A stretch of DNA of 64,000 nt from Megachile rotundata (Eukaryota; Arthropoda; Insecta; Hymenoptera; Megachilidae). The DNA is taken from contig NW_027474132.1 of assembly GCF_050947335.1 (NCBI RefSeq), forward strand, positions 1 through 64,000, written 5' to 3'. This document shows positions 43,501 to 58,800 of this stretch, one piece after another. The notes beneath the pieces are model-generated. The model saw only the letters and a program-made list of their open reading frames with translations. It was not told where the DNA came from and searched no databases. Position numbers and translations under genes: made by a program. The stretch's first letter is position 1; every line of letters starts with the position of its first letter.

Positions 43501-46500
43501 TTATTATTATGAATCTAACTCATATTATTAACCATATTATGCAGATACGATCGATAGAACTACAATTACTATACTCATTACTCTTATTATTATCAATCTA
43601 ACTCATATTATTAGCCATATTATGCTTAAATGATCGATAGAACGACAATTACTATACTCATTACTCGTATTATTATCAATCTAACTCATATTTTTAGCCG
43701 TATTATGCTTATATGATCGATAGAACGACAATTACTATACTTATTACTATTATTATTATCAATCTTACTCATATTATTAGCCATATTATGCTTATATGAT
43801 CGATAGAACGACAATTACTATACTTATTCCTCTTATTATTATCAATCTATCTCATATTATTAGCCATATTATGCTTATATGATCGATAGAACGACAATTA
43901 CTATACTTATTACTCTTATTATTATCAATCTAACTCATATTATTCGCCATATTATGCTTATATGATCGACAGAACGACAATTACTATACTTATTATTCTT
44001 ATTTTTATCAACCTAACTCATATTATTACCCATATTATGCTTAAATGATCGATAGAACGACAATTACTATACTTATTACTCTTATTATTATGAATCTAAC
44101 TCATATTATTAACCATATTATGCAGATATGATCGATAGAACTACAATTACTATACTCATTACTCTTATTATTATCAATCTAACTCATATTATTAGCCATA
44201 TTATGCTTATATGATCGATAGAACGACAATTACTGTACTTATTACTCTTATCATTATCGATCTAACTCATATTATTAGCCATATTATGCTTATATGATCG
44301 ATAGAACGACAATTACTATACTTATTACTCTTATTATTATCAATCTAACTCATATTATTAGCCATATTATGCAGATATGATCGATAGAACGACAATTACT
44401 ATACTTATTACACTCACTATTATCAATCTAACTCATATTATTAACAATATTATGCAGATATGATCGATAGCACGACATTTACTATACTTATTACTCTTAT
44501 TATTATCAACCTAACTCATATTATTAGCCATATTATGCTTATATGATCGATAGAACGACAATTACTATGCTTATTATTCTTATTTTTATCAACCTAACTC
44601 ATATTATTAGCCGTATTATGCTTATATGATCGATAGAACGACAATTACTATACTTATTACTCTTATTATTATCAATCTAACTCATATTACTAGCCATATT
44701 ATGCTTATATGATCGATAGAACGACAATTACTATACTTATTACTCTTATTATTATCAATCTAACTCATATTATTAGCCATATTATGCTTATATTATCGAT
44801 AGAACGACAATTACTGTACTTATTACTGTTATTATTATCAATTTAACTCATATTATTAGCCATATTATGCTTAAATGATCGATAGAACGACAATTACTTT
44901 ACTTATTACTATTATTATTATCAATCTTACTCATATTATTAGCTATATTATGCATATATGATCGATAGACCGACAATTACTATACTTACTACACTCACTA
45001 TTATCAATCTAACTCATATTATTAACAATATTATGCAGATATGATTGATAGCACGACATTTACTATACTTATTACTCTTATTATTATCAACATAAACTCA
45101 TATTATTAGCCATATTATGTTTACATGATCGATAGAACAACAATTACTATACTTATTATTCTTATTTTTATCAACCTAACTCATATTATTAGCCATATTA
45201 TGCTTAAATGATCGATAGAACGACAATTACTATACTTATTACTCTTATTATTATGAATCTAACTCATATTATTAACCATATTATGCAGATACGATCGATA
45301 GAACTACAATTACTATACTCATTACTCTTATTATTATCAATCTAACTCATATTATTAGCCATATTATGCTTAAATGATCGATAGAACGACAATTACTATA
45401 CTCATTACTCGTATTATTATCAATCTAACTCATATTTTTAGCCGTATTATGCTTATATGATCGATAGAACGACAATTACTATACTTATTACTATTATTAT
45501 TATCAATCTTACTCATATTATTAGCCATATTATGCTTATATGATCGATAGAACGACAATTACTATACTTATTGCTCTTATTATTATCAATCTGACTCATA
45601 TTATTAGCCATATTATGTTTATATGATCGATAGAACGACAATTACTATACTTATTACTCTTATTATTATCAATCTAACTCATATTACCAGCCATGTTATG
45701 CTTAAATGATCGATAGAACGACAATTACTATACTTATTACTCTTATTATTATCAATCTATCTCATATTATTAGCCATATTATGCTTATATGATCGATAGA
45801 ACGACAATTACTATACTCACTACTCTTATTATTATCGATCTAACTCATATTATTAGCCATATTATGCTTATATTATCGATAGAACGACAATTACTGTACT
45901 TATTACTGTTATTATTATCAATCTAACTCATATTATTAGCCATATTATGCATATGTGATCGATAGAACGACAATTACTATACTTATTACACTTACTATTA
46001 TCAATCTAACTCATATTATTAGCCATATTATGCATATATGATCGATAGAACGACAATTACTGTACTTATTACTCTTATCATTATCGATCTAACTCATATT
46101 ATTAGCCATATTATGCTTATATTATCGATAGAACGACAATTACTGTACCTATTACTGTTATTATTATCAATCTAACTCATATTATTAGCCATACTATGCT
46201 TATATGATCGATAGAACGACAATTACTATACTCACTACTCTTATTATTATCAATCTAACTCATATTATTAGCCATATTATGCTTAAATGATCGATAGAAC
46301 GACAATTACTATACTTATTACTCTTATTATTATCAATCTAACTCATATTATTACCCATATTATGCTTAAATGATCGATAGAACGACAATTACTATACTTA
46401 TTACTCTTATTATTATGAATCTAACTCATATTATTAACCATATTATGCAGATATGATCGATAGAACTACAATTACTATACTTATTACACTTACTATTATC

Positions 46501-49500
46501 AATCTAACTCATATTATTAGCCATATTATGCTTATATGATCGATAGAACGACAATTACTATACTCACTACTCTTACTATTATCAACCTAACTCATATTAT
46601 TAGCCATATTATGCTTAAATGATCGATAGAACGACAATTACTATACTTATTACTCTTATTATTATGAATCTAACTCATATTATTAAGCGTATTATGCAGA
46701 TACGATCGATAGAACTACAATTACTATACTTATTACTCTTATTATTATCAATCTAACTCATATTATTAGCCGTATTATGCTTAAATGATCGATAGAACGA
46801 CAATTACTATACTTATTACTCTTATTATTATCAATCTAACTCATATTATTAGCCATATTATGCTTATATGATCGACAGAACGACAATTACTATACTGATT
46901 ATTCTTATTTTTATCAACCTAACTCATATTATTACCCATATTATGCTTAAATGATCGATAGAACGACAATTACTATACTTATTACTCGTATTATTATGAA
47001 TCTAACTCATATTATTAACCATATTATGCAGATATGATCGATAGAACTACAATTACTATACTCATTACTCTTATTATTATCAATCTAACTCATATTATTA
47101 GCCATATTATGCTTATATGATCGATAGAACGACAATTACTGTACTTATTACTCTTATCATTATCGATCTAACTCATATTATTAGCCATATTATGCTTATA
47201 TGATCGATAGAACGACAATTACTATACTTATTACTCTTATTATTATCAATCTAACTCATATTATTAGCCATATTATGCAGATATGATCGATAGAACGACA
47301 ATTACTATACTTATTACACTCACTATTATCAATCTAACTCATATTATTAACAATATTATGCAGATATGATCGATAGCACGACATTTACTATACTTATTAC
47401 TCTTATTATTATCAACCTAACTCATATTATTAGCCATATTATGCTTATATGATCGATAGAACGACAATTACTATGCTTATTATTCTTATTTTTATCAACC
47501 TAACTCATATTATTAGCCGTATTATGCTTATATGATCGATAGAACGACAATTACTATACTTATTACTCTTATTATTATCAATCTAACTCATATTACTAGC
47601 CATATTATGCTTATATGATCGATAGAACGACAATTACTATACTTATTACTCTTATTATTATCAATCTAACTCATATTATTAGCCATATTATGCATATATG
47701 ATCGATAGAACGACAATCACTGTACTTATTACTGTTATTATTATCAATCTAACTCATATTATTAGCCATATTATTCATATATGATCGATAGAACGACAAT
47801 TACTATACTTACTACACTTACTATTATCAATCTAACTCATATTATTAGCCATATTATGCATATATGATCGATAGAACGACAATTACTGTACTTATTACTC
47901 TTACCATTATCGATCTAACTCATATTATTAGCCATATTATGCTTATATTATCGATAGAACGACAATTACTGTACTTATTACTCTTATTATTATCAATCTA
48001 ACTCATATTATTAGCCGTACTATGCTTAAATGCTCGATAGAACGACAATTACTATACTTATTACTCTTATCATTATCGATCTAACTCATATTATTAGCCA
48101 TATTATGCTTATATGATCGATAGAACGACAATTACTATACTTATTACTCTTATTATTATCAATCTAACTCATATTATTAGCCATATTATGCAGATATGAT
48201 CGATAGAACGACAATTACTATACTTATTACACTCACTATTATCAATCTAACTCATATTATTAACAATATTATGCAGATATGATCGATAGCACGACATTTA
48301 CTATACTTATTACTCTTATTATTATCAACCTAACTCATATTATTAGCCATATTATGCTTATATGATCGATAGAACGACAATTACTATGCTTATTATTCTT
48401 ATTTTTATCAACCTAACTCATATTATTAGCCGTATTATGCTTATATGATCGATAGAACGACAATTACTATACTTATTACTCTTATTATTATCAATCTAAC
48501 TCATATTATTAGCCATATTATGCAGATATGATCGATAGAACTACAATTACTATACTCATTACTCTTATTATTATCAATCTAACTCATATTATTAGCCATA
48601 TTATGCTTATATGATCGATAGAACGACAATTACTGTACTTATTACTCTTATCATTATCGATCTAACTCATATTATTAGCCATATTATGCTTATATGATCG
48701 ATAGAACGACAATTACTATACTTATTACTATTATTATTATCAATCTTACTCATATTATTAGCTATATTATGCATATATGATCGATAGAACGACAATTACT
48801 ATACTTACTACACTCACTATTATCAATCTAACTCATATTATTAACAATATTATGCAGATATGATTGATAGCACGACATTTACTATACTTATTACTCTTAT
48901 TATTATCAACATAAACTCATATTATTAGCCATATTATGTTTACATGATCGATAGAACAACAATTACTATACTTATTATTCTTATTTTTATCAACCTAACT
49001 CATATTATTAGCCATATTATGCTTAAATGATCGATAGAACGACAATTACTATACTTATTACTCTTATTATTATGAATCTAACTCCTATTATTAACCATAT
49101 TATGCAGATACGATCGATAGAACTACAATTACTATACTTATTACTCTTATTATTATCAATCTAACTTATATTACTAGCCATATTATGATTAAATGATCGA
49201 TAGAACGACAATTACTATACTTATTACTCTTATTATTATCAATCTGACTCATATTATTAGCCATATTATGTTTATATGATCGATAGAACGACAATTACTA
49301 TACTTATTACTCTTATTATTATCAATCTAACTCATATTACCAGCCATGTTATGCTTAAATGATCGATAGAACGACAATTACTATACTTATTACTCTTATT
49401 ATTATCAATCTATCTCATATTATTAGCCATATTATGCTTATATGATCGATAGAACGACAATTACTATACTCACTACTCTTATTATTATCGATCTAACTCA

Positions 49501-50850
49501 TATTATTAGCCATATTATGCTTATATTATCGATAGAACGACAATTACTGTACTTATTACTGTTATTATTATCAATCTAACTCATATTATTAGTCATATTA
49601 TGCATATATGATCGATAGAACGACAATTACTATACTTATTACACTTATTATTATCAACCTAACTCATATTATTAGCCATATTATGCTTAAATGATCGATA
49701 GAACGACAATTACTATACTTATTACTCTTATTATTATTAATCTAACTCATATTATTAGCCATATTATGCTTATATGATCGACAGAACGACAATTACTATA
49801 CTTATTATTCTTATTTTTATCAACCTAACTCATATTATTAGACATATTATGCTTAAATGATCGATAGCACGACAATTACTATACTTATTATTCTTATTTT
49901 TATCAACCTAACTCATATTATTAGCCATATTATGCTTAAATGATCGATAGAACGACAATTACTATACTTATTACTCTTATTATTATGAATCTAACTCATA
50001 GTATTAACCATATTATGCAGATATGATCGATAGAACTACAATTACTATACTCATTACTCTTATTATTATCAATCTAACTCATATTATTAGCCATATTATG
50101 CTTATATAATCGATAGAACGACAATTACTGTACTTATTACTCTTATCATTATCGATCTAACTCATATTATTAGCCTTATTATGCTTATATGATCGATAGA
50201 ACGACATTTTACTATACTTATTACTCTTATTATTATCAATCTAACTTATATTATCAGCCATATTATGCAGATATGATCGATAGAACGACAATTACTATAC
50301 TTATTACACTCACCATTATCAATCTAACTCATATTATTAACAATATTATGCAGATATGATCGATAGCACGACATTTACTATACTTATTACTCTTATTATT
50401 ATCAACCTAACTCATATTATTAGCCATATTATGCTTAAATGATCGATAGAACGACAATTACTATACTTATTACTCTTATTATTATTAATCTAACTCATAT
50501 TATTAGCCATATTATGCTTATATGATCGACAGAACGACAATTACTATACTTATTATTCTTATTTTTATCAACCTAACTCATATTATTAGACATATTATGC
50601 TTAAATGATCGATAGCACGACAATTACTATACTTATTACTCTTATTATTATGAATCTAACTCATATTATTAACCATATTATGCAGATATGATCGATAGAA
50701 CTACAATTACTATACCCATTACTCTTATTATTATCAATCTAACTCATATTATTAGCCATATTATGCTTATATGATCGATAGGACGACAATTACTGTACTT
50801 ACTACTCTTATCATTATCGATCTAACTCATATTATTAGCCATATTATGCT
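40529..50850 (-). repeat. Reverse-block mosaic with 17- and 21-monomer duplications
   Basis: Ten kilobases of satellite without other content. Internal duplications seen: about 43030-43828 with 44774-45572 at 1744 bp (21 monomers plus one base), sharing the private ATTACTTTACTTATTAC; and about 42420-43020 with 43832-44430 at 1412 bp (17 monomers plus one base), sharing ATTATTCGCC. The AAGCGTATTATG landmark occurs at 40541, about 42030 and about 46684. From about 49990 to 50850 the series CATAGTATTAACC, TATATAATCG, ACATTTTACTAT repeats the order seen at 21440-22400 beside the gap. The region looks like repeated segmental copying within the array. Confidence 0.8.
41582..41830 (-). repeat. Second triplet of TTATTTTTATCAACC monomers
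   Basis: The variant starts at 41582, 41665 and 41748, 83 bases apart, with the same flanking monomers as the triplet at 32781. It lies in the block that corresponds to 31740-33030 at an offset near 8800 bp. The triplet therefore formed once and was then copied. Confidence 0.82.
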
Positions 50851-53800
50851 TATATGATCGATAGAACGACAATTACTATACTTATTACTCTTATTATTAT
50901 CAATCTAACTCATATTGCTAGCCATATTATGCTTAAATGATCGATAGAACGACAATTACTATACTTATTACTCTTATTATTATCAATCTAACTCATATTA
51001 TTAGCCATATTATGCTTATATGATCGATAGAACGACAATTACTATACTCACTACTCTTATTATTATCAATCTAACTCATATTATTAGCCATATTATGCTT
51101 ATATGATCGACAGAACGACAATTACTGTACTTATTACACTTACTATTATCAATCTAACTCATATTATTAGCCATATTATGCTTATATGATCGATAGAACG
51201 ACAATTACTATACCTATTACTCATACTATTATCAATCTAACTCATATTATTAGCCATATTATGCTTATATGATCGATAGAACGGCAAGTACTATACTTAT
51301 TACTCTTATTATTATCAATCTAACTCATATTATTAGCCATATTATGCTTATATGATCGATAGAACGACAATTACTGTACTTACTACTCTTATCATTATCG
51401 ATCTAACTCATATTATTAGCCATATTATGCTTATATGATCGATAGAACGACAATTACTATACTTATTACTCTTATTATTATGAATCTAACTCATATTATT
51501 AGCCATATTATGCTTAAATGATCGATAGAACGACAATTACTATACTTATTACTCTTATTATTATCAATCTAACTCATATTACTAGCCATATTATGCTTAT
51601 ATTATCGATAGAACGACAATTACTGTACTTATTACTGTTATTATTATCAATCTAACTCATATTATTAGCCATATTATTCATATATGATCGATAGAACGAC
51701 AATTACTATACTTATTACACTTACTATTATCAATCTAACTCATATTATTAGCCATATTATGCATATATGATCGATAGAACGTCAATTACTGTACTTATTA
51801 CTCTTACCATTATCGATCTAACTCATATTATTAGCCATATTATGCTTATATTATCGATAGAACGACAATTACTGTACTTATTACTGTTATTATTATCAAT
51901 CTAACTCATATTATTAGCCATATTATGCTTAAATGATCGATAGAACGACAATTACTATACATATTACTATTATTATTATAAATCTTACTCACATTATTAG
52001 CCATATTATGCTTATATGATCGATAGAACGACAATTACTGTACTTATTACTCTTATCATTTTCGATCTAACTCATATTATTAGCCATATTATGCTTATAT
52101 TATCGATAGAACGACAATTACTGTACTTATTACTGTTATTATTATCAATTTAACTCATATTATTAGCCATATTATGCTTAAATGATCGATAGAACGACAA
52201 TTACTATACTTATTGCTATTATTATTATCAATCTAACTCATATTATTAACCATATTATGCAGATATGATCGATAGCACGACATTTACTATACTTATTACT
52301 CTTATTATTATCAACCTAACTCATATTATTAGCCATATTATGCTTATATTATCGATAGAACGACAATTAATGTACTTATTACTGTTGTTATTATCAATCT
52401 AACTCATATTATTAGTCATATTATGCATATATGATCGATAGAACGACAATTACTATACTTATTACACTTACTATTATCAATCTAACTCATATTATTAGCC
52501 ATATTATGCTTATATGATCGATAGAACGACAATTACTATACTCGCTACTCTTACTATTATCAACCTAACTCATATTATTAGCCATATTATGCTTATATGA
52601 TCGATAGAACGACAAGTACTATACCTATTACTCATACTATTATCAATCTAACTCATATTATTAGCCATATTATGCTTATATGATCGATAGAACGGCAAGT
52701 ACTATACTTATTACTCTTATTATTATCAATCTAACTCATATTATTAGCCATATTATGCTTATATGATCGACAGAACGACAATTGCTATACTTATTATTCT
52801 TATTTTTATCAACCTAACTCATATTATTAGCCATATTATGCTTAAATGATCGATAGAAGGACTATTACTATACTTATTACTCTTATTACTATGAATCTAA
52901 CTCATATTATTAATCATATTATGCAGATATGATCGATAGAACTACAATTACTATACCCATTACTCTTATTATTATCAATCTAACTCATATTATTAGCCAT
53001 ATTATGCTTATATGATCGATAGAACGACAATTACTGTACTTACTACTCTTATCATTATCGATCTAACTCATATTATTAGCCATATTATGCTTATATGATC
53101 GATAGAACGACAATTACTATACTTATTACTCTTATTATTATGAATCTAACTCATATTATTAGCCATATTATGCTTAAATGATCGATAGAACGACAATTAC
53201 TATACTTATTACTCTTATTATTATCAATCTAACTCATATTACTAGCCATATTATGCTTATATTATCGATAGAACGACAATTACTGTACTTATTACTGTTA
53301 TTATTATCAATCTAACTCATATTATTAGCCATATTATTCATATATGATCGATAGAACGACAATTACTATACTTATTACACTTACTATTATCAATCTAACT
53401 CATATTATTAGCCATATTATGCATATATGATCGATAGAACGACAATTACTGTACTTATTACTCTTACCATTATCGATCTAACTCATATTATTAGCCATAT
53501 TATGCTTATATTATCGATAGAACGACAATTACTGTACTTATTACTGTTATTATTATCAATCTAACTCATATTATTAGCCATATTATGCTTAAATGATCGA
53601 TAGAACGACAATTACTATACATATTACTATTATTATTATAAATCTTACTCATATTATTAGCCATATTATGCTTATATGATCGATAGAACGACAATTACTG
53701 TACTTATTACTCTTATCATTTTCGATCTAACTCATATTATTAGCCATATTATGCTTATATTATCGATAGAACGACAATTACTGTACTTATTACTGTTATT

Positions 53801-55830
53801 ATTATCAATTTAACTCATATTATTAGCCATATTATGCTTAAATGATCGATAGAACGACAATTACTATACTTATTGCTATTATTATTATCAATCTAACTCA
53901 TATTATTAACCATATTATGCAGATATGATCGATAGCACGACATTTACTATACTTATTACTCTCATTATTATCAACCTAACTCATATTATTAGCCATATTA
54001 TGCTTATATTATCGATAGAACGACAATTAATGTACTTATTACTGTTGTTATTATCAATCTAACTCATATTATTAGTCATATTATGCATATATGATCGATA
54101 GAACGACAATTACTATACTTATTACTCTTATTATTATCAATCTAACTCATATTACCAGCCATGTTATGCTTAAATGATCGATAGAACGACAATTACTATA
54201 CTTATTACTCTTATTATTATCAATCTATCTCATATTATTAGCCATATTATGCTTATATGATCGATAGAACTACAATTACTATACCCATTACTCTTATTAA
54301 TATCAATCTAACTCATATTATTAGCCATATTATGCTTATATGATCGATAGAACGACAATTACTATACTTATTACTCTTATTATTATCAATCTATCTCATA
54401 TTATTAGCCATATTATGCTTATATGATCGATAGAACTACAATTACTATACCCATTACTCTTATTAATATCAATCTAACTCATATTATTAGCCATATTATG
54501 CTTATATGATCGATAGAACGACAATTACTATACTTATTACTCTTATTATTATCAATCTAACTCATATTATTAGCCATATTATGCAGATATGATCGATAGA
54601 ACGACAATTACTATACTTATTACACTCACTATTATCAATCTATCTCATATTATTAACAATATTATGCAGATATGATCGATAGCACGACATTTACTATACT
54701 TATTACTCTTATTATTATCAACCTAACTCATATTATTAGCCATATTATGCTTATATGATCGATAGAACGACAATTACTATACTTATTACTCTTATTATTA
54801 TCAATCTAACTCATATTATTCGCCATATTATGCTTATATGATCGACAGAACGACAATTACTATACTTATTATTCTTATTTTTATCAACCTAACTCATATT
54901 ATTACCCATGTTATGCTTAAATGATCGATAGAACGACAATTACTATACTTATTACTCTTATTATTATGAATCTAACTCATATTATTAACCATATTATGCA
55001 GATATGATCGATAGAACTACAATTACTATACTCATTACTCTTATTATTATCAATCTAACTCATATTATTAGCCATATTATGCTTATATGATCGATAGAAC
55101 GACAATTACTGTACTTATTACTCTTATCATTATCGATCTAACTCATATTATTAGCCATATTATGCTTATATGATCGATAGAACGACAATTACTATACTTA
55201 TTACTCTTATTATTATCAATCTAACTCATATTATTAGCCATATTATGCAGATATGATCGATAGAACGACAATTACTATACTTATTACACTCACTATTATC
55301 AATCTAACTCATATTATTAACAATATTATGCAGATATGATCGACAGCACGACATTTACTATACTTATTACTCTTATTATTATCAACCTAACTCATATTAT
55401 AAGCCATATTATGCTTATATGATCGATAGAACGACAATTACTATGCTTATTATTCTTATTTTTATCAACCTAACTCATATTATTAGCCGTATTATGCTTA
55501 TATGATCGATAGAACGACAATTACTATACTTATTACTCTTATTATTATGAATCTAACTCATATTATTAACCATATTATGCAGATACGATCGATAGAACTA
55601 CAATTACTATACTCATTACTCTTATTATTATCAATCTAACTCATATTATTAGCCATATTATGCTTAAATGATCGATAGAACGACAATTACTATACTCATT
55701 ACTCGTATTATTATCAATCTAACTCATATTTTTAGCCGTATTATGCTTATATGATCGATAGAACGACAATTACTATACTTATTACTATTATTATTATCAA
55801 TCTTACTCATATTATTAGCCATATTATGCC
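50851..55830 (-). repeat. 60-monomer higher-order repeat, copy 1
   Basis: A 4980-bp unit, exactly 60 x 83, repeated directly at 55831-60810. Every numbered sequence row from 50881 to 55801 was compared by eye with the row 4980 bases later. Only one difference was found: C at 53963 against T at 58943. Alignment starts just after a T/C difference (50850 against 55830). The unit contains rare markers CATATTGCTAGCC (50913), GTCAATTACTG (51781), CTCGCTACTC (52541), CCATGTTATGC (54906) and ATTATAAGCC (55397). It also holds an internal 20-monomer repetition. Confidence 0.92.
51300..54124 (-). repeat. 20-monomer internal repetition in the 60-mer unit
   Basis: Positions 51300-52464 align with 52960-54124 at 1660 bp (20 x 83), sharing CATTTTCGATC, TATAAATCTTACTC, ATTGCTATT and GTTGTTATTATC in the same order. 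Differences include GTCAATT (51781) against GACAATT, and CTCACATTATT (51988) against CTCATATTATT. Copy 2 of the 60-mer carries the same pair at 56280-59104, so this repetition is older than the 60-mer duplication. Confidence 0.85.
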
Positions 55831-58800
55831 TATATGATCGATAGAACGACAATTACTATACTTATTACTCTTATTATTATCAATCTAACTCATATTGCTA
55901 GCCATATTATGCTTAAATGATCGATAGAACGACAATTACTATACTTATTACTCTTATTATTATCAATCTAACTCATATTATTAGCCATATTATGCTTATA
56001 TGATCGATAGAACGACAATTACTATACTCACTACTCTTATTATTATCAATCTAACTCATATTATTAGCCATATTATGCTTATATGATCGACAGAACGACA
56101 ATTACTGTACTTATTACACTTACTATTATCAATCTAACTCATATTATTAGCCATATTATGCTTATATGATCGATAGAACGACAATTACTATACCTATTAC
56201 TCATACTATTATCAATCTAACTCATATTATTAGCCATATTATGCTTATATGATCGATAGAACGGCAAGTACTATACTTATTACTCTTATTATTATCAATC
56301 TAACTCATATTATTAGCCATATTATGCTTATATGATCGATAGAACGACAATTACTGTACTTACTACTCTTATCATTATCGATCTAACTCATATTATTAGC
56401 CATATTATGCTTATATGATCGATAGAACGACAATTACTATACTTATTACTCTTATTATTATGAATCTAACTCATATTATTAGCCATATTATGCTTAAATG
56501 ATCGATAGAACGACAATTACTATACTTATTACTCTTATTATTATCAATCTAACTCATATTACTAGCCATATTATGCTTATATTATCGATAGAACGACAAT
56601 TACTGTACTTATTACTGTTATTATTATCAATCTAACTCATATTATTAGCCATATTATTCATATATGATCGATAGAACGACAATTACTATACTTATTACAC
56701 TTACTATTATCAATCTAACTCATATTATTAGCCATATTATGCATATATGATCGATAGAACGTCAATTACTGTACTTATTACTCTTACCATTATCGATCTA
56801 ACTCATATTATTAGCCATATTATGCTTATATTATCGATAGAACGACAATTACTGTACTTATTACTGTTATTATTATCAATCTAACTCATATTATTAGCCA
56901 TATTATGCTTAAATGATCGATAGAACGACAATTACTATACATATTACTATTATTATTATAAATCTTACTCACATTATTAGCCATATTATGCTTATATGAT
57001 CGATAGAACGACAATTACTGTACTTATTACTCTTATCATTTTCGATCTAACTCATATTATTAGCCATATTATGCTTATATTATCGATAGAACGACAATTA
57101 CTGTACTTATTACTGTTATTATTATCAATTTAACTCATATTATTAGCCATATTATGCTTAAATGATCGATAGAACGACAATTACTATACTTATTGCTATT
57201 ATTATTATCAATCTAACTCATATTATTAACCATATTATGCAGATATGATCGATAGCACGACATTTACTATACTTATTACTCTTATTATTATCAACCTAAC
57301 TCATATTATTAGCCATATTATGCTTATATTATCGATAGAACGACAATTAATGTACTTATTACTGTTGTTATTATCAATCTAACTCATATTATTAGTCATA
57401 TTATGCATATATGATCGATAGAACGACAATTACTATACTTATTACACTTACTATTATCAATCTAACTCATATTATTAGCCATATTATGCTTATATGATCG
57501 ATAGAACGACAATTACTATACTCGCTACTCTTACTATTATCAACCTAACTCATATTATTAGCCATATTATGCTTATATGATCGATAGAACGACAAGTACT
57601 ATACCTATTACTCATACTATTATCAATCTAACTCATATTATTAGCCATATTATGCTTATATGATCGATAGAACGGCAAGTACTATACTTATTACTCTTAT
57701 TATTATCAATCTAACTCATATTATTAGCCATATTATGCTTATATGATCGACAGAACGACAATTGCTATACTTATTATTCTTATTTTTATCAACCTAACTC
57801 ATATTATTAGCCATATTATGCTTAAATGATCGATAGAAGGACTATTACTATACTTATTACTCTTATTACTATGAATCTAACTCATATTATTAATCATATT
57901 ATGCAGATATGATCGATAGAACTACAATTACTATACCCATTACTCTTATTATTATCAATCTAACTCATATTATTAGCCATATTATGCTTATATGATCGAT
58001 AGAACGACAATTACTGTACTTACTACTCTTATCATTATCGATCTAACTCATATTATTAGCCATATTATGCTTATATGATCGATAGAACGACAATTACTAT
58101 ACTTATTACTCTTATTATTATGAATCTAACTCATATTATTAGCCATATTATGCTTAAATGATCGATAGAACGACAATTACTATACTTATTACTCTTATTA
58201 TTATCAATCTAACTCATATTACTAGCCATATTATGCTTATATTATCGATAGAACGACAATTACTGTACTTATTACTGTTATTATTATCAATCTAACTCAT
58301 ATTATTAGCCATATTATTCATATATGATCGATAGAACGACAATTACTATACTTATTACACTTACTATTATCAATCTAACTCATATTATTAGCCATATTAT
58401 GCATATATGATCGATAGAACGACAATTACTGTACTTATTACTCTTACCATTATCGATCTAACTCATATTATTAGCCATATTATGCTTATATTATCGATAG
58501 AACGACAATTACTGTACTTATTACTGTTATTATTATCAATCTAACTCATATTATTAGCCATATTATGCTTAAATGATCGATAGAACGACAATTACTATAC
58601 ATATTACTATTATTATTATAAATCTTACTCATATTATTAGCCATATTATGCTTATATGATCGATAGAACGACAATTACTGTACTTATTACTCTTATCATT
58701 TTCGATCTAACTCATATTATTAGCCATATTATGCTTATATTATCGATAGAACGACAATTACTGTACTTATTACTGTTATTATTATCAATTTAACTCATAT

